In this document: positions 50,168 through 60,053 of the stretch, piece after piece
Layout of the letters: every line of letters starts with the position of its first letter
Position numbering within the stretch: the first letter of the stretch is position 1
Assembly: GCA_015903945.1 (NCBI GenBank)
Contig: JABMDL010000003.1
Coordinates: forward strand, 1 to 64,000
Reading direction: 5' to 3'
Origin: Nitrospira sp.
Lineage (GTDB): Bacteria > Nitrospirota > Nitrospiria > Nitrospirales > Nitrospiraceae
Length of the DNA stretch: 64,000 bases
Made by a program: the position numbers and the translations under genes
Notes under the pieces: model-generated
The model's input: the letters and a program-made list of their open reading frames with translations, nothing else
Database searches by the model: none
What the model was told of the DNA's origin: nothing

Positions 50168-52747
50168 ATGAGCATGCGCGTTTACGAATTGGCCAAGAAA
50201 CTCGGGATAGAGAACAAGGCGCTTTTGCCCGAGCTCAAGAAGATGGGCGTGTCCGTTGCGTCCCATAGCAGCGCACTGGACGACGATGTGGTGCAAAAGG
50301 TGCTGGAGAAATTTCTCCCCAACGTCAAGGGTGAAGGTAAAGCGGGTGAGAGGCAATCAGAACAGGGAGTGAAAGTGCATGATACGGCCCACACCAAAGC
50401 CGGAGTGATGAAGAGTCCGGTTATCGAGTCGCCTGCGAAGCCTGACAAGCGACGTATTTTGATCAAGCGAAAGAAGGAAGACGAACCGGCTGAAGCCCTT
50501 GCCTCCGCGCCGGCCGTCGACCTCGAGGCACCCGCTGCGGCTTCTCAGCCGGCTCCTGTGCCGAGTCCAGTCGTTTCGTCGGTTCCGCCGCCCACCGTGG
50601 AAGCCGAGCGTGTTCATCATGCGGAGGTGGCGCCGCCCATCCAGCCAGTCCCATCCACCCCGCCAGCTCCTGCTCCGATAGCCCCGGTGTCAGGAGCCAT
50701 TGCTGCCAAGCCACCGGTGGGTACCCCGCCGAGCGCAGCCGCGACGGTGGAGGCGGTTGCCGGCAAGAAAAAAAGCATGGCGTTCGAGGCTATCGAGGCC
50801 GAGGGACTGAAAGACAAGCTCAAGAAGGCGAAGAAGCCCGTTCGGGTCAAAGACGACGAGCATGACGTCAAGTTCCGTGAAGATGCCGCCCGCTGGCAGG
50901 ATCTCCGGGCCATTCCCGTGCAGCGGCGCGACGACCGCTCGAAACATCTGCATCACAGTGCGCCGAGCGAGATTACCAAGCCGCGCAAGAAGAGCGTCAA
51001 ATTGACGGCTGGAATCACGGTCAAGGAGTTTGCCGAAGCGATCGGGCAGCGGCCAGCGGACATCGTCCGCAAGCTGATGGAGATGGGGCAGATGCTCACC
51101 TTCAATCAGCCGATGAATCTGGACGCCGCCTCGATGCTTGCTGAAGAGAGCGGCGTGAAGATCGAGGTGGCGGTAGAGAAAGGCGGCGAGGAATTGCTGC
51201 AAGATGTGATCGACACCAGCGGCGAAGACCGGCCGGAGCCGCGCCCGCCTGTCGTCACGATCATGGGCCACGTCGATCATGGCAAAACCTCGCTGCTCGA
51301 CGCCATCCGGCAAACGAAAGTGGCCGAAGGGGAAGCCGGCGGCATCACGCAACATATCGGCGCCTATACGGTGCCGGTGCGTGGGAAACAAGTGACGTTC
51401 CTCGATACGCCGGGCCACGAAGCGTTCACGTCGATGCGCGCGCGCGGCGCGAAAGTCACCGATATCGTCATCTTGGTCGTGGCTGCGGATGATGGAGTCA
51501 TGCCGCAGACGGTCGAAGCGATTCACCACGCTAAAGCCGCCGGGGTGCCCATCATCGTGGCGATGAACAAGATTGATAAACCGGAGGCGAATCCCGATCG
51601 GGTAAGGAATGCCCTGTCCGAACACGGGCTCATTTCCGAAGCCTGGGGCGGTGACACGATCATGGTGGAAGTGTCCGCCAGGCAGAAGACGGGACTCGAT
51701 ACCCTGCTTGAGATGATCCTGCTTCAATCCGAAGTGCTGGAGCTGAAGGCTGATCCTCACCGGCCAGCCAAGGGGACGGTCGTTGAAGCCAAGGTCGAAC
51801 GAGGCCGAGGCCCCGTGGCGACCGTGCTGGTCCAAAGCGGTACGCTCAAGGTCGGTGACGTGTATGTCGTGGGAACCTACAGCGGGCGTGTCAGGGCGCT
51901 GATTGACGATCGAGGCGCGAAGGTGCAACAGGCCGGCCCCTCTATCCCGGTGGAGGTGCTCGGATTGCCGGGCGTGCCGTCCGCCGGAGATGTCTTCCAA
52001 GTGGTGTCGGACGAACGGGTCGCCCGGGAGATCGCCGAAGAGCGGGCCCAGAAGCGGCGGGCTGCCGAGCTGGGTGGTCCTGCCAAGGTGTCGCTCGACG
52101 ATCTCTTCGCGAAGATTCAAGAAGGATCGGTCAAGGAACTCTCCATCGTCATCAAGGCCGATGTGCAGGGCTCGTCCGAAGCCTTGGCCGGCGCGGTGGA
52201 AAAGCTCTCAACGGACGCCGTCAAGCTGCGCGTCATCCATAACGGCGTGGGGGGCATCATGGAGTCCGATGTGCTGCTGGCCGCTGCTTCGCGTGCCATC
52301 ATCATCGGGTTCAACATCAGGCCTGAGCCGAAAGCGGCTTCGCTGGCGGAGCAGCAAGGGGTCGATGTCCGACTGTACACGGTCATTTACGACGCCATTG
52401 CCGACATCAAGGCTGCGATGGAAGGGCTGCTCGAGCCGACGCTCAAGGAGCGCACGTTAGGGCGGGCCGAGGTGCGCCAGGTATTCATGATCCCCAAGGC
52501 GGGAGCCGTGGCTGGGTCGTACGTCATCGACGGAACGATTTCCCGTGCCAGTGCCGGCGTGCGCGTGATCCGGGATAACGTCGTGGTCTACCAGGGGAAG
52601 CTCGGCTCGCTGCGGCGGTTTAAGGACGATGTGCGCGACGTGCAGCAGGGATACGAGTGCGGCTTGAGTATCGAGAACTTCAACGATGTGAAGGTTGGCG
52701 ACATCGTCGAGGCGTATGCGATCGACAAGATCGCGACGAAGCTCTGA
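50168..52747 (+). CDS. infB: translation initiation factor IF-2
   Basis: 859 residues. N-terminal IF2_N helix ([20 protein letters not shown]), a long Pro/Ala-rich linker, a second IF2_N motif ([20 protein letters not shown]), then the GTPase: GHVDHGKT (367-374), [12 protein letters not shown], followed by the beta-barrels and C2 domain. It brings fMet-tRNA to the 30S subunit. ATG 50168 is chosen (ATG 50174 is close); the open frame to 50009 overlaps nusA. Confidence 0.96.
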   Translation: MSMRVYELAKKLGIENKALLPELKKMGVSVASHSSALDDDVVQKVLEKFLPNVKGEGKAGERQSEQGVKVHDTAHTKAGVMKSPVIESPAKPDKRRILIKRKKEDEPAEALASAPAVDLEAPAAASQPAPVPSPVVSSVPPPTVEAERVHHAEVAPPIQPVPSTPPAPAPIAPVSGAIAAKPPVGTPPSAAATVEAVAGKKKSMAFEAIEAEGLKDKLKKAKKPVRVKDDEHDVKFREDAARWQDLRAIPVQRRDDRSKHLHHSAPSEITKPRKKSVKLTAGITVKEFAEAIGQRPADIVRKLMEMGQMLTFNQPMNLDAASMLAEESGVKIEVAVEKGGEELLQDVIDTSGEDRPEPRPPVVTIMGHVDHGKTSLLDAIRQTKVAEGEAGGITQHIGAYTVPVRGKQVTFLDTPGHEAFTSMRARGAKVTDIVILVVAADDGVMPQTVEAIHHAKAAGVPIIVAMNKIDKPEANPDRVRNALSEHGLISEAWGGDTIMVEVSARQKTGLDTLLEMILLQSEVLELKADPHRPAKGTVVEAKVERGRGPVATVLVQSGTLKVGDVYVVGTYSGRVRALIDDRGAKVQQAGPSIPVEVLGLPGVPSAGDVFQVVSDERVAREIAEERAQKRRAAELGGPAKVSLDDLFAKIQEGSVKELSIVIKADVQGSSEALAGAVEKLSTDAVKLRVIHNGVGGIMESDVLLAAASRAIIIGFNIRPEPKAASLAEQQGVDVRLYTVIYDAIADIKAAMEGLLEPTLKERTLGRAEVRQVFMIPKAGAVAGSYVIDGTISRASAGVRVIRDNVVVYQGKLGSLRRFKDDVRDVQQGYECGLSIENFNDVKVGDIVEAYAIDKIATKL

Positions 52748-52764
52748 GCGGATGCGGGACGGAC

Positions 52765-53046
52765 ATGGTGGTCGGCGTCTGCACCGTCGAACTCTTGATC
52801 GCGGGGAGCCAATCGCTCAAGGATAAGCGGCAGGTGCTCCATAGCGTGAAAGACCGACTGCACGGAAAGTTCAATTTGTCGGTAGCCGAAGTAGACGGAC
52901 AAGATCTGTGGCAGAAGGCGGTGCTGGGAATGGCCTGTGTGGCGAACGAGGGCAGCCACGCGAGTCAGGTGTTGGAACAGGCGTTGAATGTGATCAAGAG
53001 CATGCCTGTGGTTGAAGTCATCCGAACCAGGTTAGAATTGTTGTAG
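52765..53046 (+). CDS. ylxP: YlxP (DUF503) family protein
   Basis: 93 residues. The family pattern VGVCTVELLIAGSQSLKDKR, SVKDRLHGKFNLSVAEVDGQ, and VLEQALNVIKSM is complete. It lies in its usual place between infB and rbfA and is thought to work with RbfA in ribosome maturation. ATG 52765 is 18 bases after the infB stop. It ends 49 bases before rbfA. Confidence 0.88.
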   Translation: MVVGVCTVELLIAGSQSLKDKRQVLHSVKDRLHGKFNLSVAEVDGQDLWQKAVLGMACVANEGSHASQVLEQALNVIKSMPVVEVIRTRLELL

Positions 53047-53095
53047 AAGCGGCGTGATGCTCGTCACCGGCCTCATTGAAGCAGCGGATCAGCGC

Positions 53096-53518
53096 ATGTC
53101 CAAAACGACCTATAAGCGGGCCGATCGGGTGGCCGATCAAATCCGGATGGAAGTTGCGGATATTCTGATGCGGAAGATCAAGGACCCGCGTGTACATTCG
53201 GTGACGGTGACGGGGGTCGAGGTGACGGCGGATTTGCGCATCGCCCATGTCTTTGTCACGACGATGGAAACGGGACAGGCCGAGCAGGAGGTGTTTGCCG
53301 GGCTCTCCAAGGCCAGCGGATTCGTGCGGGCCGAATTGGGGCGGCGCCTCACGTTGCGCTATCTGCCCGAAGTCATTTTCAAGAAAGATGTCAGCGGTCT
53401 GCGCGGCGACCGCATCTTGCGACTCTTGGACGGGTTACACGAGCCTGTCGAACAGGTCGGCACCACACCGCAGTTGAATGTTCCAGATGCTTCGGATAGA
53501 GCGGGTTCGGAATCATAG
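53096..53518 (+). CDS. rbfA: ribosome-binding factor A
   Basis: 140 residues. YKRADRVADQIRMEVADILM, then DPRVHSVTVTGVEVTADLRI, then LGRRLTLRYLPEVIFKKDVS, is the complete RbfA domain. A Thr/Pro/Asp-rich tail follows. RbfA matures the 30S subunit. The start is uncertain: ATG 53096 gives a family-like N-terminus, while ATG 53057 would add 13 residues (MLVTGLIEAADQR). Confidence 0.92.
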   Translation: MSKTTYKRADRVADQIRMEVADILMRKIKDPRVHSVTVTGVEVTADLRIAHVFVTTMETGQAEQEVFAGLSKASGFVRAELGRRLTLRYLPEVIFKKDVSGLRGDRILRLLDGLHEPVEQVGTTPQLNVPDASDRAGSES

Positions 53519-53524
53519 GCCGAT

Positions 53525-54481
53525 ATGGGTACCGTGACGCACATGAGCCGACGAACCGCTGTGGCCGAGGGAGTGCTCGTGGTGAACAAGGAAGCGGGCT
53601 GGACCTCTCACGACGTCGTCGCCAAGGTACGCGGCCTGTTGGGCGGAATGAAGGTCGGCCATGCGGGTACGCTGGACCCGGCGGCGACCGGTGTCTTGCC
53701 GATGCTGGTTGGCCGCGCGACGCGCGTGGCGGAGTACTTACTCGATTGGGATAAGGAATACCGTGCGGTGTTGCGGCTGGGTGAGACAACCGATACACAA
53801 GACGCAACGGGTACGGTGCTTGCGCGTGCAGATCCGAGTGTGGTGTGCGAAGAAGCGCTGCGTGAGGTGGTCGGACGGTTTCGTGGCCCGCAACGGCAGG
53901 TCCCGCCGATGTATTCGGCCGTGAAAATTGGCGGCCGGCCTCTCTACAAAGCGGCGAGGGCCGGTGAGACAGTTGAACGGGCAGACAGACCGATCATCGT
54001 GCATGAACTGGACATTCTGACCGTTGATGGCCGGGATGTCACTCTGCGCGTGGTGTGTTCAAAAGGCACCTACATCAGAACCTTGTGCGCCGATATCGGC
54101 CAGGCGCTAGGAGTCGGGGGACATCTCGCTGCGCTAGAACGTCGTCGCGTGGGCCCTCTCTCCATCGAGCAGGCGCTGACGGTTGATCAGGTGGCCGATC
54201 GGTTGGCCATCGGAACCTTGCCCCGGCATCTGGTTCCACTGAATCAGGCGCTGGACTGCTTGCCGGCCATGACGGTGACTGACGAGCAGGCCCGGTTGGT
54301 CCTGCACGGGGGCGCGGTGTCTCCTGTTGGGATTGAGCGGTTACCCTGTTCAGGTGGGCCGGTCTCAATCCGATTGCAGGATAAGGACGGGCGCTTGCTC
54401 GCGATCGGCATCTATGGCGGGACGACAGCCGGCATCGTCAAAGTACAGAAAGTACTGGCGGAGAGTGAATCGCTGAATTGA
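53525..54481 (+). CDS. truB: tRNA pseudouridine(55) synthase
   Basis: 318 residues. GVLVVNKEAGWTSHDVVAKV, then KVGHAGTLDPAATGVLP with the catalytic Asp, then KEYRAVLRLGETTDTQDATG and YSAVKIGGRPLYKAARAGE, are the TruB signatures. A C-terminal PUA-like region follows (VTDEQARLVLHGGAVSP). It makes pseudouridine 55 in the T-loop of tRNA. The start may be ATG 53525 or 53543; rbfA ends six bases before it. Confidence 0.95.
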   Translation: MGTVTHMSRRTAVAEGVLVVNKEAGWTSHDVVAKVRGLLGGMKVGHAGTLDPAATGVLPMLVGRATRVAEYLLDWDKEYRAVLRLGETTDTQDATGTVLARADPSVVCEEALREVVGRFRGPQRQVPPMYSAVKIGGRPLYKAARAGETVERADRPIIVHELDILTVDGRDVTLRVVCSKGTYIRTLCADIGQALGVGGHLAALERRRVGPLSIEQALTVDQVADRLAIGTLPRHLVPLNQALDCLPAMTVTDEQARLVLHGGAVSPVGIERLPCSGGPVSIRLQDKDGRLLAIGIYGGTTAGIVKVQKVLAESESLN

Positions 54482-54502
54482 ACCAGGAAGAGGAGCAGAC
54501 CC

Positions 54503-54772
54503 ATGGCGTTACTCAAAGAAGCGAAGACCGCATTGATCACGCAGCATCGGCGTCATGAGACGGACTCAGGGTCGCCGGAGGTTCAGATTGCGGTATTGAC
54601 CACCCGCATCACGTATCTGACCGAACACTTCAAGACGCACAAGAAGGACCATCATTCGCGGCGCGGATTGCTGCAATTGGTGGGACGGAGACGGCGGTTG
54701 CTGGATTATCTCCGTGGTATCAACGATGCGCGGTATCGGGCGGTGATCGATCGCCTCGGTATTCGCAAGTAA
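54503..54772 (+). CDS. rpsO: 30S ribosomal protein S15
   Basis: 89 residues, standard length: [60 protein letters not shown]. It binds 16S rRNA at an early assembly stage. ATG 54503 follows AGGAAGAGGAG. It is followed by a hairpin (54779-54805) and the pnp leader, the same rpsO-pnp order as in E. coli. Confidence 0.97.
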   Translation: MALLKEAKTALITQHRRHETDSGSPEVQIAVLTTRITYLTEHFKTHKKDHHSRRGLLQLVGRRRRLLDYLRGINDARYRAVIDRLGIRK

Positions 54773-54778
54773 GCCGAA

Positions 54779-54805
54779 CGCACGCGGGACGTGTGCCCGT
54801 GTGCG
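54779..54805 (+). promoter_or_regulatory. hairpin after rpsO
   Basis: CGCACGCGGG (54779-54788) pairs with CCCGTGTGCG (54796-54805) with one G-U. There is no T-tract; it is probably an mRNA-processing or stability hairpin separating rpsO from pnp. Confidence 0.5.
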
Positions 54806-54841
54806 GCGCAGGAATCACCCGTCACACAGGTGAACACGGAC

Positions 54842-54954
54842 ATGGGCTCATCAAGAAACAGGTGTGAGGGTGGAGTCATGAGTGCTGAGCGGTCCGAAAA
54901 GTACCGGCACTCATCACCCAGTACGCATCACGCAGTACTTCTTGATGAGCCTAT
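54842..54954 (+). promoter_or_regulatory. long foldback leader of pnp (candidate RNase III/autoregulation site)
   Basis: ATGGGCTCATCAAGAA (54842-54857) pairs with TTCTTGATGAGCCTAT (54939-54954), 16 bp with one G-U, enclosing an inner perfect stem ATGAGTGC (54878-54885) / GCACTCAT (54907-54914). It ends 41 bases before the pnp start. In E. coli the pnp leader is cut by RNase III at a similar stem and used for autocontrol; equivalence here is inferred. Confidence 0.6.
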
Positions 54955-54995
54955 CTCTGTGGGCATCTGTGGGACTCATGAGAAGGAGACCATAG

Positions 54996-57113
54996 ATGGT
55001 ACATACTGTTGAACTCGATATTGCGGGGCGAACGCTCCGGCTGGAAACCGGTCGCATCGCCAAACAAGCGGACGGGGCAATTTGGGCCTCGTACGGCGAA
55101 ACGGTCATCTTAGCGACCGCCGTGTCCGCGCAGACGGCAAAGCCGGGGACCGATTTTCTTCCGCTGACGGTGGACTATCAGGAAAAAACCTACGCCGCCG
55201 GCAAGATTCCAGGCGGGTACTTCAAGCGGGAAGGCCGGCCGTCCGAGAAGGAAGTGCTCACCAGCCGGCTGATCGATCGCCCGTTACGGCCTCTGTTTCC
55301 GGAAAACTACTACTTTGAAACACAGGTGATTGCGTCGGTACTCTCCGTCGACAAGACCGGCTCGTCCGACGTGATCGGCATCACCGCGGCCTCGGCTGCG
55401 TTGGCGATCTCGAACATCCCATTCCAAGGGCCGGTGGCCGGCGTCAAGATCGGCCGAGTGAACGGGCAGTTCGTCGTCAACCCCGATCTTGAGACCATGG
55501 ACAAGAGTGAATTGCATCTGGTCGTCGCGGGGACCGCGGATGCGGTCATGATGGTCGAGGCGGGAGCCAACGAGTTGTCCGAGGCCACGATGCTCCAGGC
55601 GCTCGAACTGGCGCATGCCGAGATCAAAAAGATCGTGGCCACGATCGATGAACTGGCGAAGAAAGTCGGGAATAAGAAACGTGAGGTGAAGGCTGAACCA
55701 ATCGATCCCGCTCTGGCTGCGCAGGTGAAAGCCATGGTCGCGCAGCCGATCCGCGATGCGATCATGATTCCCAACAAGACGGCTCGCCAGGAGCGGTTGG
55801 ACCAGGTCATGGCTGAGGCGGTGGAGAAGTTCAAGAATCCGGACCAGCCCACGACCGAGCGGCACATCAAGATCGTTTTCCATGGTCTGGAGTACACGGA
55901 AGTCCGGAACATGATTCTTGAAAAGGGTTCTCGCGCGGACGGACGTGGACCGGCTGACATTCGGCCGATTACCTGTGAAGTGGGGGTTTTGCCGCGCACA
56001 CATGGCTCCGCACTGTTTACGCGTGGTGAAACGCAGAGCCTCGCCGTCGTGACGTTGGGCACCACTGACGACGAACAGCGCATCGACGCGCTGGAGGGAG
56101 AATATACCAGAACCTTCATGCTCCATTATAATTTTCCGCCGTTCAGCGTGGGTGAAGCGAGGCCGCTCCGGTCTCCAGGCCGACGAGAAGTGGGCCACGG
56201 CGCACTGGCGGAACGAGCCTTGAAGCCGGTCATTCCGGGGAAAGACACCTTTCCCTATACGCTCCGTCTTGTGTCGGAAATTCTGGAGTCTAACGGGTCG
56301 TCATCCATGGCGACGGTCTGCGGGGGCACACTGGCCATGATGGATGCGGGTGTGCCGATCAAGGAGCCGGTTGCCGGCATTGCCATGGGACTCATCAAGG
56401 AAGATGAGCGGGTGATGATCCTGTCCGACATTCTCGGGCTCGAAGACCATTTGGGCGACATGGATTTCAAGGTGTGCGGGACCAAAAATGGGGTCACCGC
56501 GTTGCAGATGGACATCAAGATCGGCGGGATTACGACAGCCCTCATGCAACAGGCATTGGAACAGGCTCGCTTGGGCCGCCTCCACATTTTGGGTCATATG
56601 GCCAAGGCCCTCACGGGCGCACGGACCGACCTGTCGCCGTTCGCGCCTCGGATCTATACGATGAAGGTCAAACAGGACAAAATCCGCGACATCATCGGCC
56701 AGGGCGGGAAAACCATCCGCGGCATCCAGGCCGATTGTGGCGTCAAGATCAATGTCGAGGATACGGGGATTGTCACAATCGCCTCGTCCGACGGCGAGTC
56801 GCTGCAGAAGGCCAAAGACATCATCAGCCGGCTGACCGAAGAAGTCGAGGTCGGCAAGGTCTATATGGGCACGGTCAGGAAGATCATGGATTTCGGTGCG
56901 TTCGTTGAAGTCTTGCCGGGCACCGATGGGTTGGTTCACATCTCCCAACTGGCGCATCATCGGGTCAAAGCCGTGTCCGACGAAGTGGCCGAAGGTGATC
57001 AGATTCTCGTGAAGGTGCTGGAGATTGACAGACAAGGCAAGATCAGGCTCAGCCGGAAGGACGTCTTGCCGGCGCCGGCCGCGGGTGGGGCGAAGGATCC
57101 CGCGGAGGGGTAA
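54996..57113 (+). CDS. pnp: polyribonucleotide nucleotidyltransferase
   Basis: 705 residues. Two RNase PH domains ([20 protein letters not shown]; then [40 protein letters not shown], and [18 protein letters not shown]), followed by KH ([20 protein letters not shown]) and S1 ([20 protein letters not shown]). It degrades RNA 3'-5' with phosphate. ATG 54996 has AGAAGGAGA upstream. The leader foldback at 54842-54954 may regulate it. The M16 peptidase starts five bases after the stop. Confidence 0.97.
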   Translation: MVHTVELDIAGRTLRLETGRIAKQADGAIWASYGETVILATAVSAQTAKPGTDFLPLTVDYQEKTYAAGKIPGGYFKREGRPSEKEVLTSRLIDRPLRPLFPENYYFETQVIASVLSVDKTGSSDVIGITAASAALAISNIPFQGPVAGVKIGRVNGQFVVNPDLETMDKSELHLVVAGTADAVMMVEAGANELSEATMLQALELAHAEIKKIVATIDELAKKVGNKKREVKAEPIDPALAAQVKAMVAQPIRDAIMIPNKTARQERLDQVMAEAVEKFKNPDQPTTERHIKIVFHGLEYTEVRNMILEKGSRADGRGPADIRPITCEVGVLPRTHGSALFTRGETQSLAVVTLGTTDDEQRIDALEGEYTRTFMLHYNFPPFSVGEARPLRSPGRREVGHGALAERALKPVIPGKDTFPYTLRLVSEILESNGSSSMATVCGGTLAMMDAGVPIKEPVAGIAMGLIKEDERVMILSDILGLEDHLGDMDFKVCGTKNGVTALQMDIKIGGITTALMQQALEQARLGRLHILGHMAKALTGARTDLSPFAPRIYTMKVKQDKIRDIIGQGGKTIRGIQADCGVKINVEDTGIVTIASSDGESLQKAKDIISRLTEEVEVGKVYMGTVRKIMDFGAFVEVLPGTDGLVHISQLAHHRVKAVSDEVAEGDQILVKVLEIDRQGKIRLSRKDVLPAPAAGGAKDPAEG

Positions 57114-57118
57114 TCCCC

Positions 57119-58381
57119 TTGTACCGCAAAACTATTCTCGACAACGGCGTCCGCCTGGTCACCGAGCAGATTCCGACGCTCAAGTCCGTCACAGTCGGCA
57201 TGTGGGTCAATGCCGGCTCCCGGGACGAAAGTCCTGCGCAAGCGGGATACTCCCACTTCATCGAACATATGTTCTTCAAGGGGACGGCCAGCCGGTCGGC
57301 CACGGACATCTCCCGCGAAATTGACGCGCTCGGGGGCGAGATGAACGCCTTCACCACGCGCGAAACGACCACATTCTACGTCAAGGTGCTCGACCAGCAT
57401 TTGCCGAAAGCGCTGGATCTGCTCTCGGATCTCTTCCATCACTCCCGTTTTGGGTCGAACGAAATCACAAAAGAAAAGCAGGTGGTGCTCGAAGAAATCC
57501 GCATGGTGCAGGACGACCCCGAGGACTTAGTCCAGGAACTTCATACGGGACTGGTCATGGGGCGGCATCCTCTGAGCCGACCGATTTTGGGCCAGACCGA
57601 GACGATCGCGCGGTTGCGGCGGCAAGATCTCCTGGACTATATGGAGACGCATTACCGACCGGAGGAAATGGTGCTTGCCGTTGCGGGCAACTTCGATCGG
57701 CGCCGGCTCGAACGGACGATAGCCCGCACGTTCGGCGCGCGTCGGTCATCCATGCCCGCCGGGCCCCGCACGCGGTGGCCGCCGGCCGTATGCGGCGGCG
57801 TCAGGCTGAAACGGAAATCGTTGGAGCAAGTCCATCTGTGCGTGGGACTCAAGGGCATTCCCGCGGGCCACAAAGACCGGTATGCGGCCTATGTGTTGAA
57901 CAGTGTGCTCGGCGGGAGCGTCAGCTCCCGCCTCTTTCAGGAAGTGCGTGAAAAGAGGGGATTGGCCTACTCGATCTATTCGTTTTTATCCGGCTATTCC
58001 GACGGCGGCACGATCACGATTTATGCGGGTACCCGCTCGCGGGAAGTGGAGCGTGTGCTCGATGTGATTCGGCGTGAGGTCAGGCGGATGGCGGGGCGCG
58101 GCATCAAGCGGGAGGAACTCACACGAACCAAGGAGCAGATGAAGGGCAGTCTGATGTTGAGTTTGGAAAGTTCCCACAGCCGCATGAACAAGTTGGCGAA
58201 GGACGAGCTGATTACCGGAGCTCATACCACCCTGGAAGAGATGCTCGTGGACATCGATGCCATCACGGAGCAACAAGTCGCCCAGGTCGCGCAGGAATTG
58301 TTTGCACCGGGAACGATGGCGATCACCGGGTTGGGCCCGCTCTCATCCCGTCAAATTGGAGCCGTAAAGGCGATGCAGTAG
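57119..58381 (+). CDS. M16 family zinc peptidase (processing-protease type)
   Basis: 420 residues. GYSHFIEHMFFKGTASRSAT contains the inverted zinc motif HxxEH (HFIEH) and a distal Glu in EIRMVQDDPEDLVQE. The C-terminal half (SRLFQEVREKRGLAYSIYSF) matches the inactive half of the M16 clamp. Single-chain M16 enzymes of this kind often follow pnp in many bacteria. TTG 57119 with GGAGGGG upstream is the start, five bases after the pnp stop, so it is translationally coupled. Confidence 0.9.
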   Translation: MYRKTILDNGVRLVTEQIPTLKSVTVGMWVNAGSRDESPAQAGYSHFIEHMFFKGTASRSATDISREIDALGGEMNAFTTRETTTFYVKVLDQHLPKALDLLSDLFHHSRFGSNEITKEKQVVLEEIRMVQDDPEDLVQELHTGLVMGRHPLSRPILGQTETIARLRRQDLLDYMETHYRPEEMVLAVAGNFDRRRLERTIARTFGARRSSMPAGPRTRWPPAVCGGVRLKRKSLEQVHLCVGLKGIPAGHKDRYAAYVLNSVLGGSVSSRLFQEVREKRGLAYSIYSFLSGYSDGGTITIYAGTRSREVERVLDVIRREVRRMAGRGIKREELTRTKEQMKGSLMLSLESSHSRMNKLAKDELITGAHTTLEEMLVDIDAITEQQVAQVAQELFAPGTMAITGLGPLSSRQIGAVKAMQ

Positions 58382-58453
58382 CCCGCTTTCTCATGGCAGG
58401 AGCATCGCGTAGGGGCTATGCCAATGGTGGGATGCAGTACATGATGCAAATGG

Positions 58454-58503
58454 TTGATTTACATGATCATCTAGCAGTATAGTGTGGACCGTTACGAACG
58501 GTC
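58454..58503 (+). promoter_or_regulatory. promoter with downstream palindrome, before the exported protein pair
   Basis: TTGATT (58454-58459), 18-base spacer, TATAGT (58478-58483), then the perfect inverted repeat GACCGTT-acg-AACGGTC (58487-58503) at the expected start site. A repressor or activator site is plausible. It lies in the 375-bp gap between the peptidase gene and the next gene. Apart from the hairpin at 58635, the rest of the gap shows nothing recognised. Confidence 0.45.
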
Positions 58504-58634
58504 GCCAAACATTTTCTTGACATAAAAGGGCCGTTTCAGTACCGTTTCACCTCAATCGGTCTGTATGTCCAGTCTGGACCAGGGCCTGAGAGTACGGAAA
58601 ACCATGAAAAATCGATGGGACCGATATACCACAA

Positions 58635-58656
58635 GACTCACGTCACAACGTGAGTC
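58635..58656 (+). promoter_or_regulatory. leader hairpin upstream of the exported protein pair
   Basis: GACTCACGT (58635-58643), loop CACA, ACGTGAGTC (58648-58656): a perfect 9-bp stem about 100 bases before the start at 58757. With no T-tract, it is a structure in the untranslated leader. Confidence 0.45.
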
Positions 58657-58756
58657 GACTGCATGGACTGTTCTCACCTTTGGATGAATGATCCTGTTCG
58701 TCAGGGTGAGATTCTGCTTGACCGTTTTACTGTTTGTTACGAAGGAGGGACGAGGT

Positions 58757-59269
58757 ATGAAAAGGCAAGTCGTGCTAGCCGCCGCCGCGTTCTTGATGTT
58801 TGGCTTATCCCAAACCGGATTCGTGTCGGCCGATGAAGGCGGTGCCAAGGTAGGAGGGGCGGCTGATTCTATTGTGGGTGGAAAGCCACTCAAGGCAGAA
58901 GCGACGAAAACACTTCAAGGGCGTGTGTGGTCGCAGTGGGCCGATAATCCCGACGGCGAATTACTGTTCGGCATTCAATTCTGGAATAGCGGGGAACCGG
59001 CGTCCGGAACCTCTGGCGGACGCTCGTCCACAATGCTCGATGTCAAGCCGCCCGATCCCTTGCTCACCTGCTGTGCGTGGGGATTCACCGGCGGCACCGA
59101 GAAGAACGGTGCCTATTCCGGCTGGTACCATGCCGCGACGACTGTCCGTCTGGCGGTGAAGGATAAGGCGTTGATGGATCAGATCATCAAGGCCTCACAG
59201 GAACTCGTCGCCATGGAAGTGACTCTGGATGGCCGGACCATCACCGGTTTCAAGGTAATCAAGGAATAG
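58757..59269 (+). CDS. small exported protein of unknown function (first of pair)
   Basis: 170 residues. Signal peptide about 1-24 (AAAAFLMFGLSQTGFVSA). The mature part has KTLQGRVWSQWADNPDGELL, then CCAWGFTGGTEKNGAYSGWY with adjacent cysteines, then LVAMEVTLDGRTITGFKVI. A segment similar to TLQGRVWSQWADNP occurs in the second gene of the pair (TIQGRVIVLDPYDE), suggesting an OB-like or beta domain common to both. No family is recognised. ATG 58757 has GGAGGGACGAGG upstream. Confidence 0.65.
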   Translation: MKRQVVLAAAAFLMFGLSQTGFVSADEGGAKVGGAADSIVGGKPLKAEATKTLQGRVWSQWADNPDGELLFGIQFWNSGEPASGTSGGRSSTMLDVKPPDPLLTCCAWGFTGGTEKNGAYSGWYHAATTVRLAVKDKALMDQIIKASQELVAMEVTLDGRTITGFKVIKE

Positions 59270-59312
59270 CCCCATCAATTTTCACCCTTGAACGTCGTTG
59301 AAGGAGGATGTG

Positions 59313-59966
59313 ATGATGACGCTGCAGAAGCAAGGTGGGATCGCCCTCGCAGCCCTGGCACTGGTTGCCGGTGTGGCTTCTACCGCATTGGCGATTGAAT
59401 CGTTTCAAGAGCGGTTTGAATGGGGGGATATGAGCAAGCCCACGACGATTCAAGGTCGTGTAATCGTGCTGGATCCCTACGACGAAGCGGTTTGGATCAA
59501 TGTGGCCGTCTATGGCGGCAATGCAGAAAGCGGACTGTGGTGGCAAAAATCGCATCCCGGGAAAACGTTGAAGTTCTACGCTGAAAAAGGGGCGTGGGAA
59601 GACTTGAAGAAAATGGGCCGCCCCCATGCGGGACCGGCTGCGGCCAAGGACGTACCTCCGGGCAGCACCACGGATCTGATCGAATTCGTCGCCGTGGAAA
59701 CTGAGCAGAATCACCGGGTGATTTCCTCGGTCAAGAAACTTCCAGAAGTGTCCGGCGCCATCGGCAAGCCGTTGAGTATTGCAGGACTTCGCTTCAAGGA
59801 ATGCGCGGGCAAGCACGAATTTGAATCAGGCTGTGCAACGGCCAAGACCGCTCAAAACGACGCGCCGGCGGGAGAGCCGGGCATGCAATACGATGTCATG
59901 GCTCCGGGAGGGAAGCCCCTGGGCGGATTGATTCCCTGGACTCCGAAGTACAATCGCGCTCACTGA
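59313..59966 (+). CDS. small exported protein of unknown function (second of pair)
   Basis: 217 residues. Signal peptide about 1-27 (ALAALALVAGVASTALA). Mature part: FEWGDMSKPTTIQGRVIVLD, NVAVYGGNAESGLWW, KFYAEKGAWEDLKKMGRPHA, and a tail with Cys pair (CAGKHEFESGCATAK). It follows the preceding exported gene by 43 bases, with AAGGAGG at ideal spacing before ATG 59313, so they are an operon. No known family. The bidirectional terminator at 59983 follows. Confidence 0.65.
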   Translation: MMTLQKQGGIALAALALVAGVASTALAIESFQERFEWGDMSKPTTIQGRVIVLDPYDEAVWINVAVYGGNAESGLWWQKSHPGKTLKFYAEKGAWEDLKKMGRPHAGPAAAKDVPPGSTTDLIEFVAVETEQNHRVISSVKKLPEVSGAIGKPLSIAGLRFKECAGKHEFESGCATAKTAQNDAPAGEPGMQYDVMAPGGKPLGGLIPWTPKYNRAH

Positions 59967-59982
59967 ACGCACGGATCAGTAA

Positions 59983-60022
59983 AACAAAGGCGGCGCTCCG
60001 ATCGGAGGCGCCGCCTTTGTTG
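59983..60022. terminator. bidirectional terminator between the exported pair and mutS
   Basis: ACAAAGGCGGCG with CTCC-gatc-GGAG at the tip and GCGCCGCCTTTGT: a long GC-rich stem, with flanking A and T runs on the two sides. It lies between convergent genes. Confidence 0.75.
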
Positions 60023-60053
60023 TTCCCGGACTTCCGCGTCAACTGTGCACTCG

